A stretch of 64,000 bases of DNA from Aureimonas sp. SA4125 (GTDB taxonomy: Bacteria > Pseudomonadota > Alphaproteobacteria > Rhizobiales > Rhizobiaceae). The position numbers and the translations under genes were made by a program. The stretch spans positions 3,741,001 to 3,805,000 of the forward strand of contig NZ_AP025032.1 in NCBI RefSeq assembly GCF_019973775.1. Direction: 5' to 3'. The notes under the pieces are model-generated. The model searched no databases. It was not told the origin of the DNA and saw nothing but the letters and a program-made list of their open reading frames with translations. Below are positions 53,169 through 61,478 of this stretch, in pieces. Each line of letters begins with the position of its first letter. Position 1 is the stretch's first letter.

Positions 53169-54449
53169 TCAGGCGCTGTGCACCAGCTCGCGGGCGGCGA
53201 CGGGAGCCGCCGGGGCCGGCTGGAACGTCTTGCGCATCGCCGCGTCGAGCGTGGCAGAGACCGTCTCGGCCGTGATGGCGCAGAGCGTCCAGCCGAGATG
53301 GCCGTGGCCGGTATTGTAGAAGACGCCGGCCTTCGAACCCGCACCGACGCGCGGCAGCATGTCCGGCATCATCGGCCGAAGGCCGGCCCAGGGCACGACG
53401 GACGCGGTAGAGACGCCGGGAAAGCGCTTGCGCACCCAGGCCGTCATCGGGTCGATGCGCGCCATGCGGATGTCGCGGTTCTCGCCCGTAAACTCGGCCG
53501 TACCGGCAACCCGCAAGCGGCTGGCGCCGAAGCGGCTGGTGACGAGCTTGGCCTTGTCGTCGAGGATGCTGACCCAGGGCGCCGCCTCCTGGCTCGCGGC
53601 GTCAGTGAGGTTGACCGTCACCGAATAGCCCTTGACCGGATAGATGTTCACGCGGTCGCCGAGCATGGCGGCGAAGCGACGGCTCTGCGTTCCCGCGCAG
53701 ATGACGATGGCATCGACATGGGCCGTTTCCACCGAGCTACCCTGGCGGAAGGCGATGTCGACGCCCTGCCCGGTGTGCCGGAGCTTCGAGACGTCGGCAT
53801 GATAGCGGAATTTCACGCCCTTGCGGACGCAGGCGGCGGCAAGTCCCTGCGTGTACTTGTGGATGTCGCCGGTGAAATCGCTCTCGGTGAAGAAGCCGCC
53901 ATGAAACGTTCCCTTGATGGCCGGCTCGAGAGCGCGGATCTCCTCGGGCGTCACGGCACGGCGATCGACGCCGCCCTCGGCCATCATCTTGTTGACGGTG
54001 AGACCGTGCTCGAACTCAGCCGGCGTCTCGTAGACATGGAGAATGCCGCGCTTTTCGAGATCGAAGTCGATCCCCTCGTCGCTCGCCATCTGGATCAGAT
54101 GCGCGCGGGCGGCCACCGCCATGCGGACGGTCTTCACCGTGTTGTCGTGGTAGTTGCGGGCGGCGGCGACGAACTCCGCCATCCAGGAAATCTTGTGCCA
54201 GGACGGGGCGGGATGGACGAGCAGCGGCGCGTCCTTCTTCAGCATCCACTTCAGACCCTTCAGGAAGGTCGAGGGATGGTTCCAGACCTCGGCATTGCTG
54301 GCCGAGAGCTGGCCGCCATTGGCAAACGAGGTTTCCATGCCGGCATGACCCTGCCGGTCGAAGACCGTCACGTCGTAGCCGAGGGCGTTGAGTTTATAGG
54401 CAGTGGTGACGCCGGTGATGCCGGCGCCGATAACGGCGATAGAGGTCAC
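53169..54449 (-). CDS. dadA: D-amino acid dehydrogenase-like flavoprotein under glycine riboswitch control
   Basis: 426 aa with a GTG start at 54449 behind AAAGGA. FAD-binding MTSIAVIGAGITGVTTAYKL at the N terminus (written to 20 residues), GYDVTVFDRQ, and DadA-like FANGGQLSASNAEVWNHPS; C-terminal GHGHLGWTLCAITAETVSA. DadA oxidatively deaminates small D-amino acids and passes electrons to the respiratory chain. The glycine-sensing leader suggests that glycine, or an amino acid that yields it, may be a physiological substrate or signal. Alternatives are glycine oxidase-like or N-methyl amino acid oxidation. Confidence 0.9.
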   Translation of the reverse strand: MTSIAVIGAGITGVTTAYKLNALGYDVTVFDRQGHAGMETSFANGGQLSASNAEVWNHPSTFLKGLKWMLKKDAPLLVHPAPSWHKISWMAEFVAAARNYHDNTVKTVRMAVAARAHLIQMASDEGIDFDLEKRGILHVYETPAEFEHGLTVNKMMAEGGVDRRAVTPEEIRALEPAIKGTFHGGFFTESDFTGDIHKYTQGLAAACVRKGVKFRYHADVSKLRHTGQGVDIAFRQGSSVETAHVDAIVICAGTQSRRFAAMLGDRVNIYPVKGYSVTVNLTDAASQEAAPWVSILDDKAKLVTSRFGASRLRVAGTAEFTGENRDIRMARIDPMTAWVRKRFPGVSTASVVPWAGLRPMMPDMLPRVGAGSKAGVFYNTGHGHLGWTLCAITAETVSATLDAAMRKTFQPAPAAPVAARELVHSA

Positions 54450-54511
54450 AATCGATCCTTTCGACGCGAGGGCATTTCCCCCCGAGTCTGTCGTTGTGCC
54501 CCTCCGTTCTT

Positions 54512-54680
54512 GGCCTGAAAGTTTCACGCCGCAAGGGTTATCCCGGCCGGCGCTTGCTCCTTCGGCGGACGGGTGTGCCCGTCACTCTCCGGATATGTTG
54601 TCGGCCGCGCGGTCCCTGGTACCTGAGAGTTTCCGGGGCGGTTGCTCCTTCGGTGCCGGCTCTTCACCGGTCTCTCCCGC
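54512..54680 (-). promoter_or_regulatory. Tandem glycine riboswitch (gcvT element, two aptamers)
   Basis: Read on the minus strand, aptamer 1 (54680 to about 54618) has GGGAGAGACCGG, the core CGAAGGAGCAA at 54652-54642 and AAACTCTCAGGTACC; aptamer 2 (54592 to about 54512) has CCGGAGAGTGACGG, CGAAGGAGCAA at 54564-54554 and AAACTTTCAGGCC. This is the two-aptamer architecture of the glycine riboswitch. It ends about 62 bases before the dadA GTG. No T-run terminator is visible between the aptamers and the gene, so control of translation initiation is more likely. Confidence 0.93.
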
Positions 54681-54754
54681 TGCGGCAGGAGCCTTTTCAA
54701 TACGCCCTGCCCCTCTTGTGAGCAAGTGCGAAAAGGCGGCAGCGTTAGCGAAGC

Positions 54755-56269
54755 CTATTCGCCGCGCGGAAAGCGCTTCGCCTCTTCCAGAACGTTCAGA
54801 TCCATGTGGTTGCGCATGTAGCGCTCGGATGCCCGCTGCAGCGGCTGGTAGTCCCAGGGGTAATAGGCGCCGTTGCGCAGGGCCTCGTAGGTGACATGGC
54901 GCTGCGCCTGGCTCTCGCGCACCTCCCGATCGAATCGCGCCATGTCCCAGCGCGCCGACAGGAGCGCTTGGAAGCGCCTTACCTCGTCCCCATAGGCCGA
55001 ATCACCGGCAAGGTTCGTCAGCTCGAACGGGTCGGCGGAAAGATCGAAGAGCTGCGGCGGATCGAGCTCGCAGTGGTTGAATTTCAGGTCGCCCTCGCGC
55101 AGCGAGACCATCGGCGCCTGGCTGCCCTCGGCCGCATATTCCATCGGCACGGCCTCACGCCGCTCGCCCCGCGCCAGCGTGTCGATCAGCGACACGCCGT
55201 CGGTCCAGGGTTCGATCTCGCCGAGGTCGATTCCGGCGATGTCGCCAAGCGTCGCCACGACATCCAGCGTCGAGACCGGCGTCTCGACGCGGCGCGGCGC
55301 GAGGCCTGGCGCCGCCAGCATCAGCGGAACGCGCGCGGAACCTTCGAAGAAGTTCATCTTGAACCAGAGACCGCGCTCCCCGAGCATGTCGCCATGGTCG
55401 GAGAGAAAGACGACGACCGTGTTCTCGGCCAGGCGGCAGCGTTCGAGGATCCCGAGCAGCTCGCCGATCTTGTCGTCGATGTAGGAGATGTTGGCGAAAT
55501 AGCCGCGCCGCGCCCGGGCGATCTCTTCGGCCGAAATGTCGTAGGCCTCGTCCTTGCACGCGCTCATCAGGCGCTGGGAGTGGACGTCCTGGTCCTCATA
55601 CGCGATTTTCGCGATCTCGGGCTGCAGGAACGCGCAATCCTCGTAGAGGTCCCAGTACTGCCGGCGCGCGACATAGGGGTCGTGCGGATGGGTGAAGGAG
55701 ACCGTCAGGCAGAAGGGTCGCGTCTCGTGCCCGCGCGACAGGTCGTAGAGCTTCTGCCCGGCGAGATGGGCAACCTCGTCGTCATACTCGTACTGGTTCG
55801 TGATCTCGGCGACCCCGGCCCCGGAGACCGAGCCGAGATTGTGATACCACCAGTCGATGCGCTCGCCGGGCTTGCGGTAATCCGGCGTCCAGCCGAAGTC
55901 GGCGGGATAGACGTCCGTGGTCAGCCGCTCCTCGAGGCCGTGCAGCTGGTCCGGACCGACGAAATGCATCTTGCCCGACAGCGCGGTGTAGTAGCCGGCG
56001 CGCCGGAGATGATGGGCGTAGGTCGGGATCGAGGACGCAAATTCCGCGGCATTGTCATAGACCCGCGTCCGCGACGGCAGCTGCCCGGCCATGAAGGCGG
56101 CCCGCGCCGGCGCGCAGAGCGGGCTCGGCGTATAAGCATTGGCAAAGCGCACGGAGCGGGCAGCGAGAGCCTTCAGGTTCGGCGCATGCAGGAAATCCGC
56201 GGGACCGTCGGGAAAGAACGTGCCGTTCAGCTGGTCGACCATCAGGATGAGGAAGTTCGGACGATTCAT
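54755..56269 (-). CDS. betC: Choline sulfatase
   Basis: 504 aa. Type I sulfatase with the formylglycine site C52-A-P-A-R56 in SPLCAPARAAFMAGQ, metal ligands at the N terminus (NFLILMVDQLNG) and in FLSDHGDMLGERGLWFKM, and the C-terminal ERYMRNHMDLNVLEEAKRFPR block of choline sulfatases, cut short here. It converts choline-O-sulfate to choline, which feeds betaine synthesis. Unlike rhizobial betICBA operons it stands alone; an IS256 element begins 117 bases upstream of the ATG. GGGA before the ATG is a weak ribosome-binding site. Confidence 0.92.
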   Translation of the reverse strand: MNRPNFLILMVDQLNGTFFPDGPADFLHAPNLKALAARSVRFANAYTPSPLCAPARAAFMAGQLPSRTRVYDNAAEFASSIPTYAHHLRRAGYYTALSGKMHFVGPDQLHGLEERLTTDVYPADFGWTPDYRKPGERIDWWYHNLGSVSGAGVAEITNQYEYDDEVAHLAGQKLYDLSRGHETRPFCLTVSFTHPHDPYVARRQYWDLYEDCAFLQPEIAKIAYEDQDVHSQRLMSACKDEAYDISAEEIARARRGYFANISYIDDKIGELLGILERCRLAENTVVVFLSDHGDMLGERGLWFKMNFFEGSARVPLMLAAPGLAPRRVETPVSTLDVVATLGDIAGIDLGEIEPWTDGVSLIDTLARGERREAVPMEYAAEGSQAPMVSLREGDLKFNHCELDPPQLFDLSADPFELTNLAGDSAYGDEVRRFQALLSARWDMARFDREVRESQAQRHVTYEALRNGAYYPWDYQPLQRASERYMRNHMDLNVLEEAKRFPRGE

Positions 56270-56377
56270 GGGTATCCCGGGAAACTGGAGAAGAATCGAA
56301 GATGCCGGCGGCCCGGCAGGGCCACCGGCGGGTTTTCCCAAAGCAGCGAGAAGGCAGACTATTCGCATTTCCGCGCC

Positions 56378-56385
56378 CCGCCCGT
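56378..56385. repeat. Target-site duplication, left of IS copy 2
   Basis: CCGCCCGT, repeated exactly at 57761-57768. Confidence 0.95.
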
Positions 56386-57760
56386 GGTCGTGTCCGTCAA
56401 CGTGGTGGAAATTGAGTGTAGCTGAAGCGGCTCCGTTTCAGGCGACTTCGGTGGAAATCTGTTCGGGTTTTGCAGTGTTGCCCATGGCCATGAGGTCGGC
56501 CATGGGTTCGGTCTGCATGTAGCGGTTCTGGATCTGCCATTCGTCGTTGGCCTCGAGAAGGACGGCGCCGATGAGCCGGATGATGGATCCCTCGTTCGGG
56601 AAGATTCCGACGACGTCGGCACGCCGCTTCACCTCCTTGTTCAGGCGCTCCAGGGAATTCGTCGAATGGATCCGGGTCCGGTGCTGACTGGGAAAATCCA
56701 TGTGCGCCAGCACGTCGGTCTCGCTGTTGTCGATGAAGGCCCCGAGCTTTGGACACTTTCCCCGAAGCTGGTCGGCGACGTGGCGCAGCGCCTGGCTGGC
56801 GCTAGCACGATCGGGCTGGGCGAAGGCTTGGCGCAGCGCGGCCGCCGCCATGCTCTGCTGCGCCTTCGGGACATACGACAGGGCGTTGCGCATCCAATGC
56901 ACCCGGCAGCGCTGCCAGGAGGCGCTGAACACCCGGCGAATGGCGGCTTTCAGCCCTTCGTGAGCATCCGAGATCACGAGCTTCACGCCGGACAGGCCGC
57001 GGCGCACGAGGCTCTTGAGGAAGCTCGACCAAAACGTCTCCGCTTCCGAGGGGCCGATGTGAAGGCCGACGATCTCGCGCTTGCCGTCCGTGTTCACGGC
57101 CACGGCGATTATGGCGGCGACCGAAACGATGCGTCCACCCTCGCGCTGCTTCAGGTAGGTCGCATCCAGCCAGAGGTAGGGCCAGTCGCCAGTGAGAGGA
57201 CGGTCGAGGAAGCCGCCGACGCGTTCGTCGATGTCTTTGCACAGCTTCGATACGGTGCTCTTGCCGATCCCCGACAGCCCCATGGCCTGTACCAGATCGT
57301 CGACCCGCCGGGTGGAAACGCCGCTGATCCAAGCTTCCTGAATGACGGCAACCAAGGCCTTCTCCGAGAGCTTTCTCGGCTCCAGGAACGGCGGGAAGTA
57401 GCTGCCCTGCCGAAGCTTGGGTATCCGAAGCTGCAACGAGCCGAGCCGCGTGTCGAGCGAGCGGTCGCGGTAGCCATTGCGATAAGTCGCCCGTTCCTGC
57501 GTCCGTTCGTGGCGCCCGGCGCCGATCATGCCTTCAACGTCGACCTCCATAAGGAGCTGCATCACGCTCTCGGCTATCGTTCTCAGGAAATCGCCGTCCC
57601 CGGCTTTCGCAAAAAGCTCGGCAAGCGGTAGTCTGTCCTCGGTCATCGGGTTCTCCGGTCAGGTTGAAGTCTCGCAACTCCACCTTAGCCGCCCTATCCG
57701 GTGACCGCCTCAGCCACACCTTTCAATGTCGGAATTTCCACCACGAGCGCGGACACTACC
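56386..57760 (-). mobile_element. IS256-family insertion sequence, copy 2 (1375 bp)
   Basis: Same element as at 11646-13020, same length and orientation. Inverted repeats are 56386-56413 and 57733-57760. Its own 8-bp target duplication (CCGCCCGT) differs from that of copy 1, so it arrived by an independent transposition. Inserted between betC and the small P-loop gene without breaking either frame. Confidence 0.96.
56438..57646 (-). CDS. IS256-family (Mutator-type) DDE transposase, copy 2
   Basis: 402 aa, the same protein as the transposase at 11698-12906, including the D (WLDATYL), D (VISDAHEG) and E (NSLERLNKE) catalytic residues. Intact. Confidence 0.96.
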   Translation of the reverse strand: MTEDRLPLAELFAKAGDGDFLRTIAESVMQLLMEVDVEGMIGAGRHERTQERATYRNGYRDRSLDTRLGSLQLRIPKLRQGSYFPPFLEPRKLSEKALVAVIQEAWISGVSTRRVDDLVQAMGLSGIGKSTVSKLCKDIDERVGGFLDRPLTGDWPYLWLDATYLKQREGGRIVSVAAIIAVAVNTDGKREIVGLHIGPSEAETFWSSFLKSLVRRGLSGVKLVISDAHEGLKAAIRRVFSASWQRCRVHWMRNALSYVPKAQQSMAAAALRQAFAQPDRASASQALRHVADQLRGKCPKLGAFIDNSETDVLAHMDFPSQHRTRIHSTNSLERLNKEVKRRADVVGIFPNEGSIIRLIGAVLLEANDEWQIQNRYMQTEPMADLMAMGNTAKPEQISTEVA

Positions 57761-57768
57761 CCGCCCGT
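57761..57768. repeat. Target-site duplication, right of IS copy 2
   Basis: CCGCCCGT, exact copy of 56378-56385. Confidence 0.95.
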
Positions 57769-58014
57769 CCAGTCGCGGCGCCCGAGGCCGCAATGGGGAT
57801 AGCCCGCCGGCAGGACCAACAACGGCCCGGGATCGGCCGTTCCGGCAGATGGAGACCGGCCTGGGGCAGGAATTCACGCCTGCCACGACCACCTCGGCGG
57901 CGGCCGCAGTCAAGTGCCCATCGACCCATGCCGGCATTGGGTAGCAAAAGCCACCAAAACTCGGCCGGTTGCGGCCCGTTGCAGAGGCTGAGCAGCCGTT
58001 GCTAGAACTGGCAG

Positions 58015-58548
58015 ATGTCGCGCGAAGTCTTGGTCATATTGCTCAATGGTTCCTTAGGGGTGGGCAAGTCCACCCTGGGGGAGGTGATCGGCGAAGCCAT
58101 CGAGGGCTCGGTCATTCTCGACGGTGACTGGTTGGTGGCATGCAATCCACCGCCGGCTGACGAGACCGCGTATTTCCACGAAACACTGGCGCTCCTCGTC
58201 AGACGCCATCTGGCGAACGGATATAGCCGCTTCATCATCAACCACTACTGGTCCGCACCGGCCGAAATCGCAGACCTTCGGAACCGGCTGGCGCGACTGA
58301 CTCGCGACCTTCGCTTTCACTGCTTCCTCCTTACGCTGCCAATGGAGGAGAATGTCCGGCGTATAGGGGTGCGCCGAGCCGCGCGCGCCATCGATGAAGC
58401 AGAATTCGAGAATGGTCGTTTCTTGGAAGAGGCCGCGGTGCTCTCCCGCGCCAAAGGTGCCGAACTCGGCGTCCCATTCGACGTCTCCGACCCACCCAAT
58501 CTGCTCTGCCGAAGGCTCCTTGCGATGCTCGAGCGCCCGGAGAGCTAG
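58015..58548 (+). CDS. Small P-loop protein (AAA/kinase-like)
   Basis: 177 aa. Walker A G-S-L-G-V-G-K-S-T at residues 12-20 followed by LGEVIGEAIEGSVILDGDWL, which resembles small nucleoside or antibiotic kinases such as the shikimate-kinase-like or chloramphenicol phosphotransferase groups. VRRIGVRRAARAIDEAEFE holds Arg residues suited to a lid. No closer family recognised. It lies just downstream of IS copy 2 and may be transcribed alone. Confidence 0.72.
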   Translation: MSREVLVILLNGSLGVGKSTLGEVIGEAIEGSVILDGDWLVACNPPPADETAYFHETLALLVRRHLANGYSRFIINHYWSAPAEIADLRNRLARLTRDLRFHCFLLTLPMEENVRRIGVRRAARAIDEAEFENGRFLEEAAVLSRAKGAELGVPFDVSDPPNLLCRRLLAMLERPES

Positions 58549-58828
58549 CCGCACCCTGGGCTCGCGACCGAGCCTGGTCATTGTTTTTCGCACTGCGACT
58601 TCGCGCCAATGTCCGAATACGATGGCTGGACTCAGCCAATCCCTTCTCCGCCAGTCGAAAAGCGCGCATCGGCCGCCAGACAGCAAACCAGCCAGATCCC
58701 TGCCGTCCCGGTGGCCTGCCTTCGCCCGATGCCTTGCTTCCCGCCCGGCCGCCAGAAGCAACGGAGCCGCGTGACGTGACGTCCGCGATTTCCTATCACT
58801 GTCGAAAGAACAGTCTGGGAGGACGGAC

Positions 58829-60460
58829 ATGGGCATCTACGACGAGAACCTCGACCGCAACGCGGCCAATCATCAGCCGCTGACGCCGCTGACTTTTCTG
58901 TCGCGCGCCGCCCACACCTTTCCAGACACGGTGGCGATCATCCACGGCCGCCTGCGCCGCACCTATCGCGATTTCTACAGCCGCTCGCGGCAACTCGCTT
59001 CGGCACTCGAACGGCGTGGCATCCGGCCCGGCGAAACGGTGGCGGCGATGCTGTCCAACACGCCGGCGATGCTCGAGGCCCATCACGGCGTGCCCATGGC
59101 CAGGGCCGTGCTTCTCTCGATCAACACCCGCCTCGACCCCGCAACCATCGCTTTCCAGCTCGACCATGCCGAGGCCCGACTTGTGATCGTCGACCGGGAG
59201 TTTTCCGCGGTGATGGCAAAGGCCCTCGCTTTGGCAACGGTTCGGCCGATGGTCGTCGATTACGACGATCCCGACTTCCCAAGCGACGCGCCGGTCGCGA
59301 AGGGCGCCGCCATCGGGGAGACCGAGTATGAGGCGCTGCTGGCGGAGGGCGATCCGGATTACGGCTGGCAGCTGCCCCGTGACGAATGGGATGCGATCTC
59401 GCTCAACTATACGTCGGGAACGACCGGCAACCCGAAAGGCGTCGTCTACCACCATCGCGGCGCGGCCCTGATGGGCTATGCCAATGTCGTGGCCGCAAAT
59501 CTCGGCAAGCGGCCCGTCTATCTCTGGACCCTGCCGATGTTCCATTGCAACGGCTGGTGCTTTCCCTGGACCTTGGCGGTTCAGGCCGGGACGAATGTAT
59601 GCCTGCGCTGGGTCCGGGCGAAGGCGATGTACGACGCGATCGCCGATCACGGCGTCACGCATCTCTGCGGCGCGCCGATCGTCATGTCGCTGCTCATCAA
59701 CGCGGCGGAGGCGGACAAGCGGCATTTCGGCCAGACGGTGACCTTCAATACCGCGGCCGCCCCGCCGCCGCAGTCCGTGCTCGCGGGGATGAAGCTTGCG
59801 GGCTTTGCCGTGACCCATCTCTACGGACTGACCGAGACCTACGGCCCCGCCGTCGTCAACGAATGGCAACCGGCTTGGGACTTGCTGCCGGACGCGGCGC
59901 AGGCGGCCCTGAAGGCGCGGCAGGGCGTTCGCTATACCGCCCTCGAGGACCTGACCGTCATGGATCCGGAGACGATGGCGCCGGTGCCTGTCGATGGCGA
60001 GACCATCGGCGAGGTCATGTTCCGCGGCAACATCGTCATGCGCGGCTATTTGAAGAACCCCGCCGCCAGCGCCGAAGCGTTCCGCGGCGGCTGGTTCCAC
60101 TCCGGCGACCTCGGCGTCTTGCACGAGGACGGCTATATCGAATTGAAGGATCGCGCCAAGGACATCATCATCTCCGGCGGCGAGAACATCTCCTCGATCG
60201 AGGTCGAGAATGCGCTCTATCAGCACCCCGCGGTCCAGACGGCCGCCGTCGTCGCGCGCGCTGACGAGAAATGGGGCGAGACGCCCGTCGCCTTCATCGA
60301 ACTGAAGCCCGGCTGCAGCGCCTCGAGCGACGAGCTTATCGCCCATTGCCGCGAGCATCTCGCGCGCTTCAAATGTCCCCACGCCATCATCTTTGCCGAG
60401 GTGCCCAAGACGTCGACCGGCAAGATCCAGAAATACGTGCTGCGGCAGATGACCGGCTGA
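58829..60460 (+). CDS. AMP-forming acyl-CoA synthetase (medium/short-chain fatty acid or DmdB-like)
   Basis: 543 aa ANL-superfamily enzyme. P-loop-like SLNYTSGTTGNPKGVVYHHR at about residue 189; A5 motif HLYGLTETYGPAVVNEWQP, A7 GGWFHSGDLGVLHEDGYIEL, A8 DIIISGGENISSIEVENAL and the C-terminal catalytic lysine in KTSTGKIQKYVLRQM. It activates a carboxylic acid to the CoA thioester. The subgroup includes 3-methylmercaptopropionyl-CoA ligase (DmdB) and medium-chain enzymes. No DMSP genes nearby, so the substrate is open. Confidence 0.92.
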   Translation: MGIYDENLDRNAANHQPLTPLTFLSRAAHTFPDTVAIIHGRLRRTYRDFYSRSRQLASALERRGIRPGETVAAMLSNTPAMLEAHHGVPMARAVLLSINTRLDPATIAFQLDHAEARLVIVDREFSAVMAKALALATVRPMVVDYDDPDFPSDAPVAKGAAIGETEYEALLAEGDPDYGWQLPRDEWDAISLNYTSGTTGNPKGVVYHHRGAALMGYANVVAANLGKRPVYLWTLPMFHCNGWCFPWTLAVQAGTNVCLRWVRAKAMYDAIADHGVTHLCGAPIVMSLLINAAEADKRHFGQTVTFNTAAAPPPQSVLAGMKLAGFAVTHLYGLTETYGPAVVNEWQPAWDLLPDAAQAALKARQGVRYTALEDLTVMDPETMAPVPVDGETIGEVMFRGNIVMRGYLKNPAASAEAFRGGWFHSGDLGVLHEDGYIELKDRAKDIIISGGENISSIEVENALYQHPAVQTAAVVARADEKWGETPVAFIELKPGCSASSDELIAHCREHLARFKCPHAIIFAEVPKTSTGKIQKYVLRQMTG

Positions 60461-60912
60461 ACGCCCCGTCCGTCGCGCCGGCGGTCGAGGCATCGGGGGT
60501 GCCGCCGTTGCGGTCGCACGATGCGACGCAAGCAGATCGGGCAGACAGACCCGGACAGAACAGGGTCCGGACAGAACAGGGTGGAAGCCATCGCGCCAAC
60601 CAATTCGCCAGGAGAGGTCGTTCTTATCGATCAGAACCGCGGCCGAACGGCAGTCCCGGGACGGGCTTCGACCCTGAGACCGCTTCCCCGCCAGGCCAGC
60701 GGCGCGGCGTGACGAAACCGCGTCAAACGGCCGCGTCGGATATCGAAGGCGAATATCAGAAGGAAAACCAACAATCAGAAGGATAACCAACGCGCTCGCG
60801 TCGCCCTTCGGAAGCGTTGTGTCTCCGTCACCGCGCCAAGGCGCGGCAGCCATTCCCCGTCATGCAGCGATTGTCACCAGGCGCTTACGGCGTTGACTAT
60901 GTGTTGGGAACG
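60461..60912. other. Region between acyl-CoA synthetase gene and rRNA operon end
   Basis: About 450 bases without a convincing gene. A perfect 16-base tandem duplication (CCGGACAGAACAGGGT at 60551-60566 and 60567-60582) is present. I looked for an initiator tRNA, which often follows 5S rRNA, and did not see one. Confidence 0.6.
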
Positions 60913-60946
60913 CAAACAGCCCCGTCGCGGGTGCGACGGGGCTGTT
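60913..60946. terminator. Strong hairpin at the end of the rRNA operon
   Basis: Perfect 15-bp stem (60913-60927 with 60932-60946) with 4-base loop, 46 bases past the 5S 3' end. The T-rich side (GGTTTGTGTTTTG) is on the plus strand, so it can stop plus-strand transcription; for the rRNA direction it is a hairpin without a clean T-run. Confidence 0.7.
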
Positions 60947-60992
60947 TGGTTTGTGTTTTGTTGGGTATGTGATGAGATTTCTTGTCATTTGC

Positions 60993-61111
60993 AGACCTGG
61001 CGGCGACCGACTTTCCCGCGTCTTGAGACGAAGTATCATGGGCGCTGGAGCGTTTCACGGCCGAGTTCGGAATGGGATCGGGTGCAGCCGCTCCGCTAGA
61101 ACCACCAGGTC
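60993..61111 (-). rRNA. rrf: 5S ribosomal RNA
   Basis: About 119 nt. Read on the minus strand it begins near GACCTGGTGGTTCTAGCGGA, contains the conserved ATCCCATTCCGAACTCGG and CGCCCATGATACTTCGTC blocks, and ends in GCCGCCAGGTC, complementary to its 5' end. Ends are accurate to a few bases. Confidence 0.95.
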
Positions 61112-61478
61112 AGCGAATGGCAAGATGAAGCTGGAGTTTGTTTCAGGGGGCTCACGCCAGCCGGGTAAAGACCCGGCCGTCTCCGCTGGGGCGGGCCAGT
61201 TGGCCCGACGCCCGGTCGGGCTACCAAGGGGCGCCCCTTTCGGGAAAGCCGCGGTAGTAGCTGAGTTCTGGAAGGCCTCTGCAGGGAGGCCGTTTGGATT
61301 GGAATGAGAACCGTCTCTTTTCAGCGGCAACAGGCTGGCCGCCCGTAGGACGACCGTCCGTCGGATTGCCATGGCAATCCGCGCCAGCGCAGACGACTTG
61401 TCCGTGACAAGTCGGCGTGAGCGCCTCGAGACAAACCAATGTTCACACCCCTTTGGGGGTGAACATTGGCGAATGGGA
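61112..61478 (-). other. 23S-5S internal transcribed spacer
   Basis: About 367 nt, no tRNA. A near-perfect hairpin at 61436-61469 (15-16 bp, one bulge, 3-base loop) directly follows the 23S 3' end on the transcript and may be an RNase III or processing site. Further G+C-rich stems are present. Confidence 0.75.

Noticed and set aside
11646-57760. The two IS copies as ends of one 46-kb composite transposon
   Set aside because: Each copy has its own complete 8-bp target duplication on both sides. A composite transposon would show one duplication only at the outer ends.
58796-60853. A 685-codon minus-strand open frame opposite the acyl-CoA synthetase gene
   Set aside because: All ANL motifs are on the plus strand; the antisense product has no recognisable domain.
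61112-61478. tRNA in the 23S-5S spacer or an initiator tRNA after 5S
   Set aside because: No cloverleaf or TTCGAATC-like T-loop with matching acceptor stem could be found on the rRNA strand.
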